DNA of 64,000 bases, from NCBI RefSeq assembly GCF_016862895.1, contig NZ_BONV01000024.1:1-64000 (forward strand). Direction: 5' to 3'. Both the position numbers and the translations under genes were made by a program. Under the pieces are notes generated by a model. It did no database searches, was not told the DNA's origin, and saw only the letters and a list, made by a program, of their open reading frames with translations. Positions within the stretch are counted from its first letter, which is position 1; every line of letters begins with the position of its first letter. Positions 1-8,263 of this stretch are shown piece after piece. Source of the DNA: Planotetraspora kaengkrachanensis (GTDB lineage Bacteria > Actinomycetota > Actinomycetes > Streptosporangiales > Streptosporangiaceae).

Positions 1-185
1 AAACCGCGGCGCCGGAACCGGCCGCACGGAAACCGCCGCGCCGGAACCGGCCGCACGGAAACCGCCGCGCCGGAACCGGCCGCACGGAAAACCACCGCGC
101 TGGACCCGGTTACAAGGAAACCGCCGCGCCGGAGGCCACACGGAAACCGGCCTCAGGAAACCGGCTTCAGGAAACCGGCTTCAGG
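1..185. repeat. GC-rich tandem repeat array
   Basis: The first 87 bases are three nearly identical 29-base units beginning AAACCGCCGCGCCGGAACC. Degenerate units follow at 88-117 (30 bases) and 118-143 (26 bases). Three 14-base units, AAACCGGCTTCAGG or one base different, fill 144-185. Every unit starts with AAACCG. The array may extend to the left of the window. There are no unique spacers, so it is not a CRISPR array. No gene overlaps it; it lies beyond the 3' end of ugd. Confidence 0.85.
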
Positions 186-193
186 CAAAGTGT

Positions 194-238
194 CGCATCG
201 GGACCGGTCGCATTAAACCGACCGCATCGGGACCGGTC
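194..238. repeat. Short direct repeat pair after the tandem array
   Basis: CGCATCGGGACCGGTC occurs at 194-209 and again at 223-238, a 29-base period equal to that of the array to the left. It is probably a diverged continuation of that array. The rest of 239-342 shows nothing recognisable. Confidence 0.6.
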
Positions 239-342
239 ACTCCAAACGGTGGTACCGGACCCCGCTCACACGAAGACGGCCACGCACCAGGACACCGTGA
301 CGTCGAGCAGATCCGCTGACGTCACGAGGTCCTAGTAGGGCG

Positions 343-1656
343 TCAGGGGCGGCCGAGGGCGCGGTAGTGCCATCCGGCGGAGCGCCAGGTCTCGGCGTCG
401 AGGGCGTTGCGGCCGTCGACGATGTTCCGTACGGAGACGACGGAGCCGAGCGTCTCCGGGTCGAGGTCGATGAACTCCTGCCATTCGGTGAGCAGCAGCA
501 TGACGTCGGCTCCCCGGGCGGCCTCGAGAGCCGAGTCGGCGTATCCGAGATGCGGCTGGGCGCGGCGGGCGTTGTCCAGGGCGACCGGGTCGTAGATGGT
601 GACCTTGCCGCCTTCCTGGCCGATGGTCGCGGCCACGTCCAGAGCCGGCGAGTCACGGATGTCGTCGGAGTTGGGCTTGAAGGCCGCGCCGAGCACGCCG
701 ACCGTGCAGCCGGTGAACGAGCCTCCGACCAGTCCGCGCGCGAGGTCGACCATCCGGGCGCGGCGACGCATGTTGATCGCGTCGACCTCGCGCAGGAACG
801 TCAGCGCCTGGTCGGCTCCGAGCTCGCCCGCGCGGGCCATGAACGCCCGGATGTCCTTGGGCAGGCAGCCGCCGCCGAAGCCGAGTCCGGGGTTGAGGAA
901 CCTGCCGCCGATGCGGTCGTCGAACGACAGCGCGAGCGACAACTGCTTGACGTCCGCGTGGGCGACCTCGCACACCTCGGCCATGGCGTTGATGAAGGAG
1001 ATCTTGGTGGCGAGGAAGGCGTTGGCGGCCGACTTGACCAGTTCCGCGGTGGGGAAGTCCGTCACCACGATCGGAACCTCGCCCAGCGGCGCGTAGACGT
1101 CCCGCAACACCTTCTCGGCGCGCTCGGAGGCGACCCCCAGCACGATCCGATCCGGGTGCAGGGTGTCCTTCACGGCGAAGCCCTCGCGGAGGAACTCCGG
1201 GTTCCAGGCCAGCTCGGCCTGGGTGCCGGCGGGTGCCAGCCGTACGAGCTTCTCGGCGAGGCGCTCGGCGGTGCCGACGGGGACGGTCGACTTGCCGACG
1301 ACGAGGCACTCACGGTCGAGGTAGGGGGCGAGGGATTCCACGACGGCGTCAAGGTAGGAGACGTCCGCGGCGTACTCGCCCTTCTTCTGCGGAGTTCCCA
1401 CACAGACGAAATGGACGTCGCCGAAGGCGGCGGCCTCCTCGTAGGAGGTCGTGAACCGCAGGCGCCCCGCCTCCAGGTTGCGCCGCAGGAGGTCCTCTAG
1501 ACCAGGCTCATGGATCGGGAGATGGCCGCGCTCGAGCATGTCGATCTTGCTCTGGTCGACGTCGAGACCGAGAACCTCGAAGCCCAGTTCGGCCATGCAT
1601 GCCGCATGTGTGGCACCCAAATATCCGGTACCGAGCACGGTGAGACGGTAAGGCAC
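343..1656 (-). CDS. ugd: UDP-glucose 6-dehydrogenase
   Basis: Oxidises UDP-glucose to UDP-glucuronate with NAD, supplying a precursor for envelope polysaccharides. At 437 residues it has the family's usual length. The N-terminal Rossmann motif is GTGYLG, just after the start. The catalytic Cys lies in GFGGGCLPKD, and the central and C-terminal UDPGDH domains are complete. I chose the GTG at 1656 because GAGGGGAG sits six bases upstream and translation then begins MPYRLTVLG; an in-frame extension to 1725 has no family support. It is divergent from the acyl-CoA dehydrogenase gene, with a 231-base gap. The glycosyltransferases further right could use its product, but that link is inference. Confidence 0.95.
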   Translation of the reverse strand: MPYRLTVLGTGYLGATHAACMAELGFEVLGLDVDQSKIDMLERGHLPIHEPGLEDLLRRNLEAGRLRFTTSYEEAAAFGDVHFVCVGTPQKKGEYAADVSYLDAVVESLAPYLDRECLVVGKSTVPVGTAERLAEKLVRLAPAGTQAELAWNPEFLREGFAVKDTLHPDRIVLGVASERAEKVLRDVYAPLGEVPIVVTDFPTAELVKSAANAFLATKISFINAMAEVCEVAHADVKQLSLALSFDDRIGGRFLNPGLGFGGGCLPKDIRAFMARAGELGADQALTFLREVDAINMRRRARMVDLARGLVGGSFTGCTVGVLGAAFKPNSDDIRDSPALDVAATIGQEGGKVTIYDPVALDNARRAQPHLGYADSALEAARGADVMLLLTEWQEFIDLDPETLGSVVSVRNIVDGRNALDAETWRSAGWHYRALGRP

Positions 1657-1887
1657 AGCATGCTCCCCTCTTACCCACTCTTTGTGATCTGGCATAGTAC
1701 TGGGGCTCTCGACTGCCCCAGGCATCGGGCAGGCAAACAGTTCTGGCCCAACCGTAGGGGGTGCCGAGGATCAAGGCTTTGTCACCCCCCACCCAGAGTG
1801 CGCTGGCCGGATGCGCGTCAGGGGCGGTGCGCCGCGCAGAGTCGTACTGGTTGGTAACTATCTGATCGGCCGACCTAGTATCGCGCT

Positions 1888-3051
1888 ATGAGCTTCCCTC
1901 TGTACGCGCCCGCTGAGGAGCATGAGATGCTCCGCGAGACGGTCCGGGCCCTCGCCGACGAAAAGATCGCTCCCCGTGCCGCCGCGGCGGACGAGAACGA
2001 GGAGTTCCCGTGGGAGGTCTACAAGGACCTCGTCGCGGCCGACCTGCACGCCGTGCACATCCCCGAGGAGTACGGCGGAGCCGGCGCCGACGCGCTCGCC
2101 ACCGTCATCGTGATCGAGGAGGTCGCCCGCGCGTGCGCGTCGTCCTCGCTCATCCCCGCGGTCAACAAGCTGGGGACGGTCCCGCTGCTGTTGTCGGCGT
2201 CGGACGAGGTCAAGCGGCGCTACCTGACGCCCGTGGCGGGCGGCGACGCGATGTTCTCCTACGCGTTGAGCGAGGCAGAGGCCGGGTCGGACGCGGCCGC
2301 CATGAAGACCCGTGCGGTCAAGGACGGCGACCACTACGTGCTCAACGGCACCAAGATGTGGATCACCAACGCGGGCGTCTCGGAGTACTACACGGTCATG
2401 GCGGTGACCGACCCGTCGGCCGGCGCCCGCGGGATCTCCGCCTTCGTCGTCGAGAAGAGCGACGAAGGGGTCGGGTTCGGTCCCAAGGAGAAGAAGCTCG
2501 GCATCAAGGGGTCGCCGACCCGTCAGGTGATCCTCGAGAACGTCCGCATCCCCGAGTCGCGGATGATCGGCGAGCCCGGCTCCGGCTTCAAGACCGCGTT
2601 GGCCACGCTCGACCACACGCGGATCACGATCGCCGCGCAGGCGCTCGGCATCGCGCAGGGCGCGCTCGATTTCGCGATCGGCTACGTCAAGGAGCGCAAG
2701 CAGTTCGGCAAGGCGATCGCCGAGTTCCAGGGCCTGCAGTTCATGATCGCGGACATGGCGATGAAGCTCGAGGCCGCCCGTCAGCTCACTTATGCCGCGG
2801 CCGCGAAGTCGGAGCTCGCCATGCACGGCACGCGCGTCAAGGACCTGACGTTCTTCTCGAGCGCGGCCAAGACCGCCGCTTCCGACGCCGCCATGGAGAT
2901 CACCACCGACGCCGTCCAGCTCCTCGGCGGGTACGGCTACACGCGCGATTTCCCGGTCGAGCGCATGATGCGCGACGCGAAGATCACGCAGATCTACGAG
3001 GGCACCAACCAGATCCAGCGCATGGTCATGGCCCGCCAGCTGCTGAAGTAG
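1888..3051 (+). CDS. acyl-CoA dehydrogenase
   Basis: FAD-dependent alpha,beta-dehydrogenation of an acyl-CoA, in beta-oxidation or branched-chain amino acid breakdown; the substrate cannot be told from sequence. The 387 residues carry the three family domains: the N-terminal helical part, the middle beta domain with YALSEAEAGSD, and the C-terminal helical domain with the catalytic Glu in IYEGTNQIQR near the end. Translation starts at MSFPLYAPAEE. It stands alone, with a strong hairpin 15 bases past the stop. Its last 22 codons plus the terminator are duplicated about 7.2 kb to the right, which suggests that its 3' end served as an integration site. Confidence 0.95.
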   Translation: MSFPLYAPAEEHEMLRETVRALADEKIAPRAAAADENEEFPWEVYKDLVAADLHAVHIPEEYGGAGADALATVIVIEEVARACASSSLIPAVNKLGTVPLLLSASDEVKRRYLTPVAGGDAMFSYALSEAEAGSDAAAMKTRAVKDGDHYVLNGTKMWITNAGVSEYYTVMAVTDPSAGARGISAFVVEKSDEGVGFGPKEKKLGIKGSPTRQVILENVRIPESRMIGEPGSGFKTALATLDHTRITIAAQALGIAQGALDFAIGYVKERKQFGKAIAEFQGLQFMIADMAMKLEAARQLTYAAAAKSELAMHGTRVKDLTFFSSAAKTAASDAAMEITTDAVQLLGGYGYTRDFPVERMMRDAKITQIYEGTNQIQRMVMARQLLK

Positions 3052-3105
3052 CCCCTGACATGCGAAAACCCCGCTTCCCTAGTGTGGGCGGCGGGGTTCG
3101 TTCAT
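2986..3105 (+). repeat. left copy of the dehydrogenase 3'-end direct repeat
   Basis: It covers the last 22 codons of the acyl-CoA dehydrogenase and its terminator. Positions 2986-3041 (56 bases) are identical to 10209-10264. Beyond that the copies differ by two silent Leu codon changes, a short insertion after the right-hand stop codon and scattered single bases. Conservation across both a coding end and a terminator argues for duplication by integration rather than chance. Confidence 0.85.
3067..3098 (+). terminator. terminator hairpin after acyl-CoA dehydrogenase
   Basis: AACCCCGC at 3067-3074 pairs with GCGGGGTT at 3091-3098, starting 15 bases after the stop codon. A T-containing stretch follows. 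A near-identical hairpin is at 10300-10331. Confidence 0.75.
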
Positions 3106-3132
3106 GTCCGATTCGGAGCACCTAAAGGATCT

Positions 3133-3155
3133 TGTTCCGTCACTGTTCCGTGAGA
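3133..3155 (+). repeat. paired TGTTCCGT motif, left end
   Basis: TGTTCCGT, three bases, then TGTTCCGTGAGA. The same arrangement in the same orientation is at 10080-10102. Only the three-base spacer differs (CAC here, GGC there). Short directly repeated motifs beside the duplicated core are what tyrosine-integrase arm sites look like; that role is inferred. Confidence 0.5.
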
Positions 3156-3551
3156 GTCGCAGGGCGCGTCTGGCGCTGGTCGTGAACGCCCGTTCATATG
3201 CGTTTGGTCACCTCGCGAGCTGCGTCACAGCTTTGTATCCCTGCTCTCCAACATCGCGCGGAAGGTCACCGGGAGGCATGTACACGCGAACGACGGCTTG
3301 ACCCCAGGCGTCCGGCCCGGCATGGCTACGCCTGCCCGACGAGGAGATGACCGGCAGGCGGCACCCGTGCGGAGACCGAGACCCGGGCGCGAAATCGCGG
3401 TACCCGTTCCGAGAACGGGCTCAATAGGGTCACCGCCCTCCAGGTCGACACGGCAGGCCGAAGACGCATGCCACGGGCACGTCATCCGGCTAGCAACCCT
3501 GATGCAAGGCCGGTATTTGATTGCGTACGTTCGGGCCGTTTCGGAGGTGCG
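3156..3551. other. gene-free stretch inside the left end
   Basis: No reading frame here has a convincing start, ribosome site or recognisable family. The small frames present look like noise. I see no RNA gene. Confidence 0.5.
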
Positions 3552-3899
3552 TCAGTTGGCGCGTTCGCGCGGTGCGCGGTCGGGTACCGTCGCGCGGCCC
3601 GGGAAGCGACTGTCGACGAGTTCCTTGTATTCAGGGTGGTCGGCAATGTAGTCCGCCACGAAGGGGCAGTAGTTGGTGAGCTTCAGGTCTTGCGCTCGTA
3701 GATCGTCCAGAGCGTGTTTGACAAGCCGGGTTGCGATCCCTCGGCCGCGGTACTCAGGCTCAACGATCGTGTGGCTGAACGTCACGCGTTGATTGCCACG
3801 CGGTGCGTGGTAGACGATCATGCCGACAACCTGTCCCTCGACCACGGCTTCGTATGATCCGCTGTCGCCGTTCTTCTGCACATTCATCTCGGGGTTCAC
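3552..3899 (-). CDS. GNAT-family N-acetyltransferase (small, YjdJ-type)
   Basis: Predicted acetyl-CoA-dependent acyltransferase of 115 residues, the size of the minimal single-domain GNAT group. The core is visible: a beta-hairpin around GQVVGMIVYH, HTIVEPEYRGRGIATRLV as the acetyl-CoA-binding motif A, and a C-terminal part containing YCPFVADYIADHPEYKELV, typical of this subgroup. The start is the GTG at 3899, with AGGAG seven bases upstream; the frame stays open much further upstream but that extension resembles nothing. The substrate is unknown. It stands alone in the accessory segment. Confidence 0.8.
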   Translation of the reverse strand: MNPEMNVQKNGDSGSYEAVVEGQVVGMIVYHAPRGNQRVTFSHTIVEPEYRGRGIATRLVKHALDDLRAQDLKLTNYCPFVADYIADHPEYKELVDSRFPGRATVPDRAPRERAN

Positions 3900-4442
3900 T
3901 GGGTTTCTCCTGATATTTCCTTGAGTAGCGTGGTCTTCGCTGCTTGGGGTGAGGTCGTCGTTTCCGGTGGCGCAAGTGCGAACGTGTTCCAACGCAACGT
4001 TGAGAGCGACGGCGATGGGTTCACAGTTGTGCGCGGCACGAGCGAGCGTAAAGCTGCCCGGCCAGGGCTTGACGGGACCACTCGTCTTGATGAACAGCTG
4101 AACGGGCATCGCGCCGAGCCCAGCTGGTGTCACGGGGTGTGAAGAGGGAGGGCTGCCGGCGTCAACGAGTGGCTGAAGGGCGCGGTCAGGTGCCATCTTG
4201 AGTCGACGAGTGGTGAGCATGGAACTTCGAACGTCGTGCTCCAAAACTTTGCGGTAGCGCTCCCATCGGAGAAGGTCAGCGTCAGCGTGTACGCTTCGGC
4301 GGTCCGCGACCGACATCGCGCAGGCCGTGACGACCGGCGGCGCCTGCCGCCGGTCTGGCCGTCCGGAGTGTGCCGACATCGAGGACCGAGGTGTCCGAGG
4401 CCGGCGTACTCCAGCCACGGTCCTTCCCGATGCCGTGGTTGT
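3900..4442. other. gene-free stretch between GNAT and nitroreductase
   Basis: About 540 bases with no recognisable gene. One minus-strand frame is open across much of it in continuation of the GNAT frame, but its translation is not protein-like in composition and has no ribosome site. It probably holds the GNAT promoter plus decayed DNA. Confidence 0.45.
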
Positions 4443-5096
4443 TTAGCGGAAAGTGAACAGCTGGTCGGATTCGAAGCGCGAAATCGGGTTGCTGTACACC
4501 TTCGCGGGGTCGGGGTAGCCGAGGAGCATCAGCACTGTCGCGGTGTATCCGGTTTCGCGGATCTTGAACGCCTCGTCGACGCAGACCGGGTCGAACCCTT
4601 CGAGTGGCATGGCCTCGACGCCGAGCTCAGCGGCCGCCATCAGGGTCATGCCCAGCACCATGTAGGTCTGCTTTTCCATCCAGTGGTTCATGTTCTCGTC
4701 GCCGTACATGCGCGGCAGGCCGAGGAAGCCGAGGAAGTCACTGTTCATTGACTCCCGCAGCTCCTGCTGTGCCAGGTCCGGGAACCGGCCATCGGCCCTC
4801 TCCTTCGAGAACACCGCCTCGACGTGGCTCTCGGGCAGATCTACCCGGGTGGTGAGGATGATGGCGTGCGACGCGCGCAGGATCTTCTCGCCGTTGTCGA
4901 AATCGCCCAGGTTGTTGGCAAGCCGCTCTTTGCCTTCGGGTGTGGCGAGGACGTAGAAGTGGTTGGGCTGGATGTTCGTCGACGTGGGCGCCGAGCGCAG
5001 GAACCTCAGCAGCTGCTGAAGGGTTTCCTCAGGAATGGCCTTGCTGGGGTCCAAATACCTGCTGAGGTGCTTGCTCATGAGCTTGTCGAGATTCAT
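4443..5096 (-). CDS. NfsB-like oxygen-insensitive NAD(P)H nitroreductase
   Basis: FMN flavoenzyme reducing nitroaromatics or quinones with NAD(P)H. The ATG at 5096 gives 217 residues, the same length as E. coli NfsB. Family features seen are the N-terminal SKHLSRYLDPSKAIPEE, the FMN-site region LRSAPTSTNIQPNHFYV, the central substrate-loop segment DFLGFLGLPRMYGDENMNHW, and a C-terminal GYPDP motif. The ribosome site is only a weak AAGAAG. An NfsB of the enterobacterial type is not a core actinomycete gene; with the mobile debris around it, acquisition by transfer is likely. The physiological substrate is unknown. Confidence 0.85.
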   Translation of the reverse strand: MNLDKLMSKHLSRYLDPSKAIPEETLQQLLRFLRSAPTSTNIQPNHFYVLATPEGKERLANNLGDFDNGEKILRASHAIILTTRVDLPESHVEAVFSKERADGRFPDLAQQELRESMNSDFLGFLGLPRMYGDENMNHWMEKQTYMVLGMTLMAAAELGVEAMPLEGFDPVCVDEAFKIRETGYTATVLMLLGYPDPAKVYSNPISRFESDQLFTFR

Positions 5097-5310
5097 ATCA
5101 ATCTGTCTTCTTCTTGTTGGCTGCTTCCATGCGACGACGCTAGCCAACAGTCGGACCCGTAGCAGGATCCAAATCCATGCCAGATATGGGTACCACTGTC
5201 GCGGGCGACCTCGCCTCGGCGACGACAGGCATCACTTTCGAGCGCCTTGGCGAACTACTTGCCCGTGGCAAGAACTAGCCCAAACTCGACGAACCACCGC
5301 TCCTCACCTG

Positions 5311-5798
5311 CTGGTAATGCTTGGGACGTTCGCGTGGCGGGTTGACCACGAAGATCCATCTGTCGTGTGAGCAGAAGGTCACGTCCCTGCTGGTCACTGC
5401 CGGTCAACGGGGAGACTCGCCGCAGTTCCAGCCCGTGCTGGAGGTGATTAGCGTGCCCAGGATGGGTGCGGGTCGTCCCCGTAAACGGCCGGACAGGGGC
5501 CGGGCCGACAGGGCCTATGGCTCACGCGCCAACCGCGCCTACCTGCGTAGACGAGGTATCCGTTGCACGATCCTGAAAAAAGACCGACCAGATCCGCCAC
5601 CGCAAGAACCACGGCAGCCGCGGAGGCCGGCCACCAGTGTTCTGCGCGCTTGACTACCGCCAACGCCACGCCGTTGAGTGCGGCATCAACCGGCTCAAAC
5701 GACACCGTGCCGTGGCCACCAGATACGAAAAACTCGCCGTCCGCCACGAAGCCACCATCCACATCGCCGTCATCAACGACTGGCTGACCTGCCTTTGA
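5311..5798 (+). pseudogene. IS5-family transposase relic
   Basis: C-terminal part of a DDE transposase. It opens with GRSRGGLTTKIHLS, then TAGQRGDSPQFQPVL, RADRAYGSRANRAYLRRRGI, and after at least two frame changes GINRLKRH and [23 protein letters not shown]-type sequence, ending at a TGA at 5796-5798. The N-terminal third and the first catalytic region are missing. It cannot encode a functional enzyme. Confidence 0.85.
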
Positions 5799-5807
5799 AA
5801 CAGGCTC
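5794..5807. repeat. right terminal inverted repeat of the IS5 relic
   Basis: TTTGAAACAGGCTC overlaps the transposase stop codon, as is usual at the right end of this IS5 subgroup. I found no matching left end, so the element is truncated on that side. Confidence 0.5.
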
Positions 5808-5830
5808 TAGCTCGCCGGTCGACGTGCATT

Positions 5831-7255
5831 TCATCGGGCTGATCCGTGCTGTCCGTTGGTGATGGTGGCGAGCAGGGCGATGGCCTCGTCGATGGCGTGG
5901 GGGGTGATGTTGCCGTAGCCGATGACGACGCCGAGGGGGTCCGGGTCAGGGGTGAGCTGGTAGCGGGTGATGGAGTCGAACGCGATCCCGACGGCCTGGG
6001 CGCGCGCGGTCAGCTGGTCGGGGTGGGTGCCGTCGAGCTGGGTCGCGAGGGCCTGGACGCCGGCGGGTGTCCCTGCAAGTCGTAGGGGCACGTCATGACG
6101 GGTGATGGCCTGCTCGAGGGCTTGCCGAGCGGTTCGGTAGCGGGTCCGGGCGGCGCGGATGTGCCGGTCGTAGTCGCCGGCTTCGATGAGGTGAGCCAGA
6201 GCGAGTTGATCGAGGGTCGGGCTGCCATGGTCGGCGAGGAACTTGGGGAGCAGCAGCTCGCTGTGCAGTTCGGCCGGGCTGACCATCCAGCCCAGACGTA
6301 GCGCCGGGGCGAGCGTCTTGCTGGTGGATCCAAGGTAGACGACACGGTCAGGCGCACGGCCTTGCAGACAGCCCACAGCGCGTCGGTCGAAGCGGAACTC
6401 CCCATCGTAGTCGTCCTCGACGACGATCGCGCCGCAGCGCCCGGCCCAGGCCAGCAGTGCCTCCCGGCGGGCGGGTGCCATGACCGCGCCGGTAGGGAAC
6501 TGGTGAGCTGGGGTGGTCAGTACTGCGTCAACGCCTTGCTCGGGTAGTTGGTCGACGAGGATGCCGTCGCCGTCGACCGAGACGGGCATGACAGCGAGAC
6601 CGGCCTGTTGCAGGATCGGTGCGCGGTGAGGCATCCCCAGGTCCTCGAGCGCGACGGTCCGTGCGCCTCGGGCACGCAGGGTATGGGCGAGCAGGTGAAG
6701 GCCCTGGGTGAAACCGGCACAGATCAGCAGCCGCTGCGGGTCGGCGTACACGCCGCGGACCCGACCGAGGTAGGCGGCTAGCACCTGACGCAGCCGGGGA
6801 TGCCCGGCGGAGTCGGGGTACGCCAGATCGGAGTCCGCGGCAGCACGCAGCGCGGCCGTCCATGCCCGCCGCCACAGGTGGCGGGGGAACGCCGATAGCG
6901 TCGGAATGCCTGGGCGCATGTCCCATCGGGCTGAGCGTTCCGGCGACCGGAGAGCAGCAGGCGCATTGGCGGCCGGCGGCAGGGCCAGGTCAGAGACGCA
7001 GGTGCCAGAGCCGGGCCGGCTGACCAGATAGCCCTCGGCGGTCAGCTGCGTATAGACCTCGACGACCAGGCGACGAGAGACTCCCAGGTCGCCAGCCAAA
7101 ACACGGCTGGCCGGCAACCGCTGACCGGCCGCGAGCCGACCGGTACGCACCGCGTCGCGCAGGGCGCTCTCAAGCTGAACCCGGCGAGGTCGTCCGGGCT
7201 GCGGTGGTTCGATCGGGAGGAGGAGCTCCACCCCAGACGAGACGCCGCGGGACAT
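5831..7255 (-). CDS. MocR/PdxR-type GntR regulator with aminotransferase domain
   Basis: Transcription factor of 474 residues. A GntR winged helix (about 20-90, with GQRLPASRVLAGDLGVSRR) is joined to a fold-type I aminotransferase-like domain (about 110-460). The PLP-binding Lys is in YLGSTSKTLAPALRLG, and VVEDDYDGEFRFD gives the conserved Asp. Such proteins sense PLP or amino acids and usually control a neighbouring gene. No PLP-synthesis or aminotransferase gene lies beside it, so the target is unclear; the flanks are transposase relics. The gene is intact. The chosen ATG follows the usual short N-terminal segment. Confidence 0.9.
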   Translation of the reverse strand: MSRGVSSGVELLLPIEPPQPGRPRRVQLESALRDAVRTGRLAAGQRLPASRVLAGDLGVSRRLVVEVYTQLTAEGYLVSRPGSGTCVSDLALPPAANAPAALRSPERSARWDMRPGIPTLSAFPRHLWRRAWTAALRAAADSDLAYPDSAGHPRLRQVLAAYLGRVRGVYADPQRLLICAGFTQGLHLLAHTLRARGARTVALEDLGMPHRAPILQQAGLAVMPVSVDGDGILVDQLPEQGVDAVLTTPAHQFPTGAVMAPARREALLAWAGRCGAIVVEDDYDGEFRFDRRAVGCLQGRAPDRVVYLGSTSKTLAPALRLGWMVSPAELHSELLLPKFLADHGSPTLDQLALAHLIEAGDYDRHIRAARTRYRTARQALEQAITRHDVPLRLAGTPAGVQALATQLDGTHPDQLTARAQAVGIAFDSITRYQLTPDPDPLGVVIGYGNITPHAIDEAIALLATITNGQHGSAR

Positions 7256-7457
7256 GATTCAAGGGTCGCCTAGCGCCAACGGGCGCACAATGCGGAATAA
7301 TTCGAGCTAGCCTACGTGTGAGACGAAGGCACAATGATGGAGACCACCTCAGAGCCAATGACCATTCGACGGAGCGGAGTTCTCGGGCGGCAAAGTCTTT
7401 CTCGACAAACCTCGTGATTGGTCTCGGCCACCGACTGGCCTACCGGATCACGCACCC

Positions 7458-7607
7458 GAGGAGGTCGCCGCCCCGGTCGCGGATGAGCGGATGCCGGATG
7501 CGTTCTGGCGGGGCCTGCGGCTGATGGCGGTGGACGGCACCGTCTTCGACCTGCCCTCGGGCCGGCCCCGTCCCATGTCCTGCGAACTCGGCGATCTCCC
7601 CAGATGA
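7458..7607 (+). pseudogene. IS4-family transposase fragment
   Basis: One frame reads PEEVAAPVADERMPDAF followed by WRGLRLMAVDGTVFDLP, matching the end of the IS4 N-terminal domain and the first catalytic Asp region (VDGT). The frame then diverges and stops. About 50 codons of a protein normally over 400 residues long survive. Confidence 0.7.
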
Positions 7608-8263
7608 TCAACCCAACCCGCTTGACGCGACACCAAAACCGCTAACTACGCGGCCTTGCTTCAAGGCGGCCCTAACCGGGCCGCACGCGCCGCCGTCACG
7701 GCGCACGCCGCCTCCCGCTGGCGCTCCCGGCGGACAGCGCACAAAGAACGCCGGACGGCTGGCGCGGACGAGTCGATGGGCCGCCAGGCGACAGTACATC
7801 TCTGATCACAGGACCGATGAGCTGAGCTGGAACAGCCGCCAGGTGCCGACCGTATGTGGTGATGCCTCCGGCGGGGGCGCTCCGGCTCCGGGATGGCATT
7901 CGAACACACGTACAGGTTGTGGGGTGGCTGGGGTAGGGTTGCCATCCCGCCCGCCATCGACCCAGGCGAGCCCAGCAGCCCGTCTCCTCCGCCGCAAGCC
8001 CGGCTGTGACCGTTGGCATCCCATCACCGTGGAAGGCGCACAGGCGCAGGGACACGTCAAGCCGGGCTTGCACCTCTGTCGCCGGCCCGCTGCCGCTCCG
8101 CGGTGGGTCGACGGCAAACGGGATGGGGGCGGATCTCTTCTCTGCGGCGGTCATCACAGCCACCATCGGCCGGGTGGTTGAGCGGCACTGGAGTGCTTGA
8201 GGCAGGTACACGCGATGCCGGCCTGCCCCTCCGTCGCAAAGATTCACCTTCGTCCAACAAACC
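7608..8263. other. gene-free stretch between IS4 fragment and sensor kinase
   Basis: About 650 bases without a credible gene. Several overlapping frames on both strands are open because of high GC, but none has a ribosome site or recognisable motif. It is probably decayed insertion DNA. Confidence 0.5.

Noticed and set aside
1-185. Possible CRISPR array
   Set aside because: The 29-base units abut directly, without unique spacers, and no cas gene is present.
3225-3485. 86-codon minus-strand ORF in the left end of the accessory segment
   Set aside because: No ribosome site and no recognisable motif; not enough to call a gene.
5172-5275. 33-codon ORF before the IS5 relic
   Set aside because: It has a start and stop but no ribosome site or family similarity; it could be a fragment but cannot be supported.
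5311-5798. Intact IS5 element
   Set aside because: The N-terminal third and left inverted repeat are missing and the frame changes at least twice.
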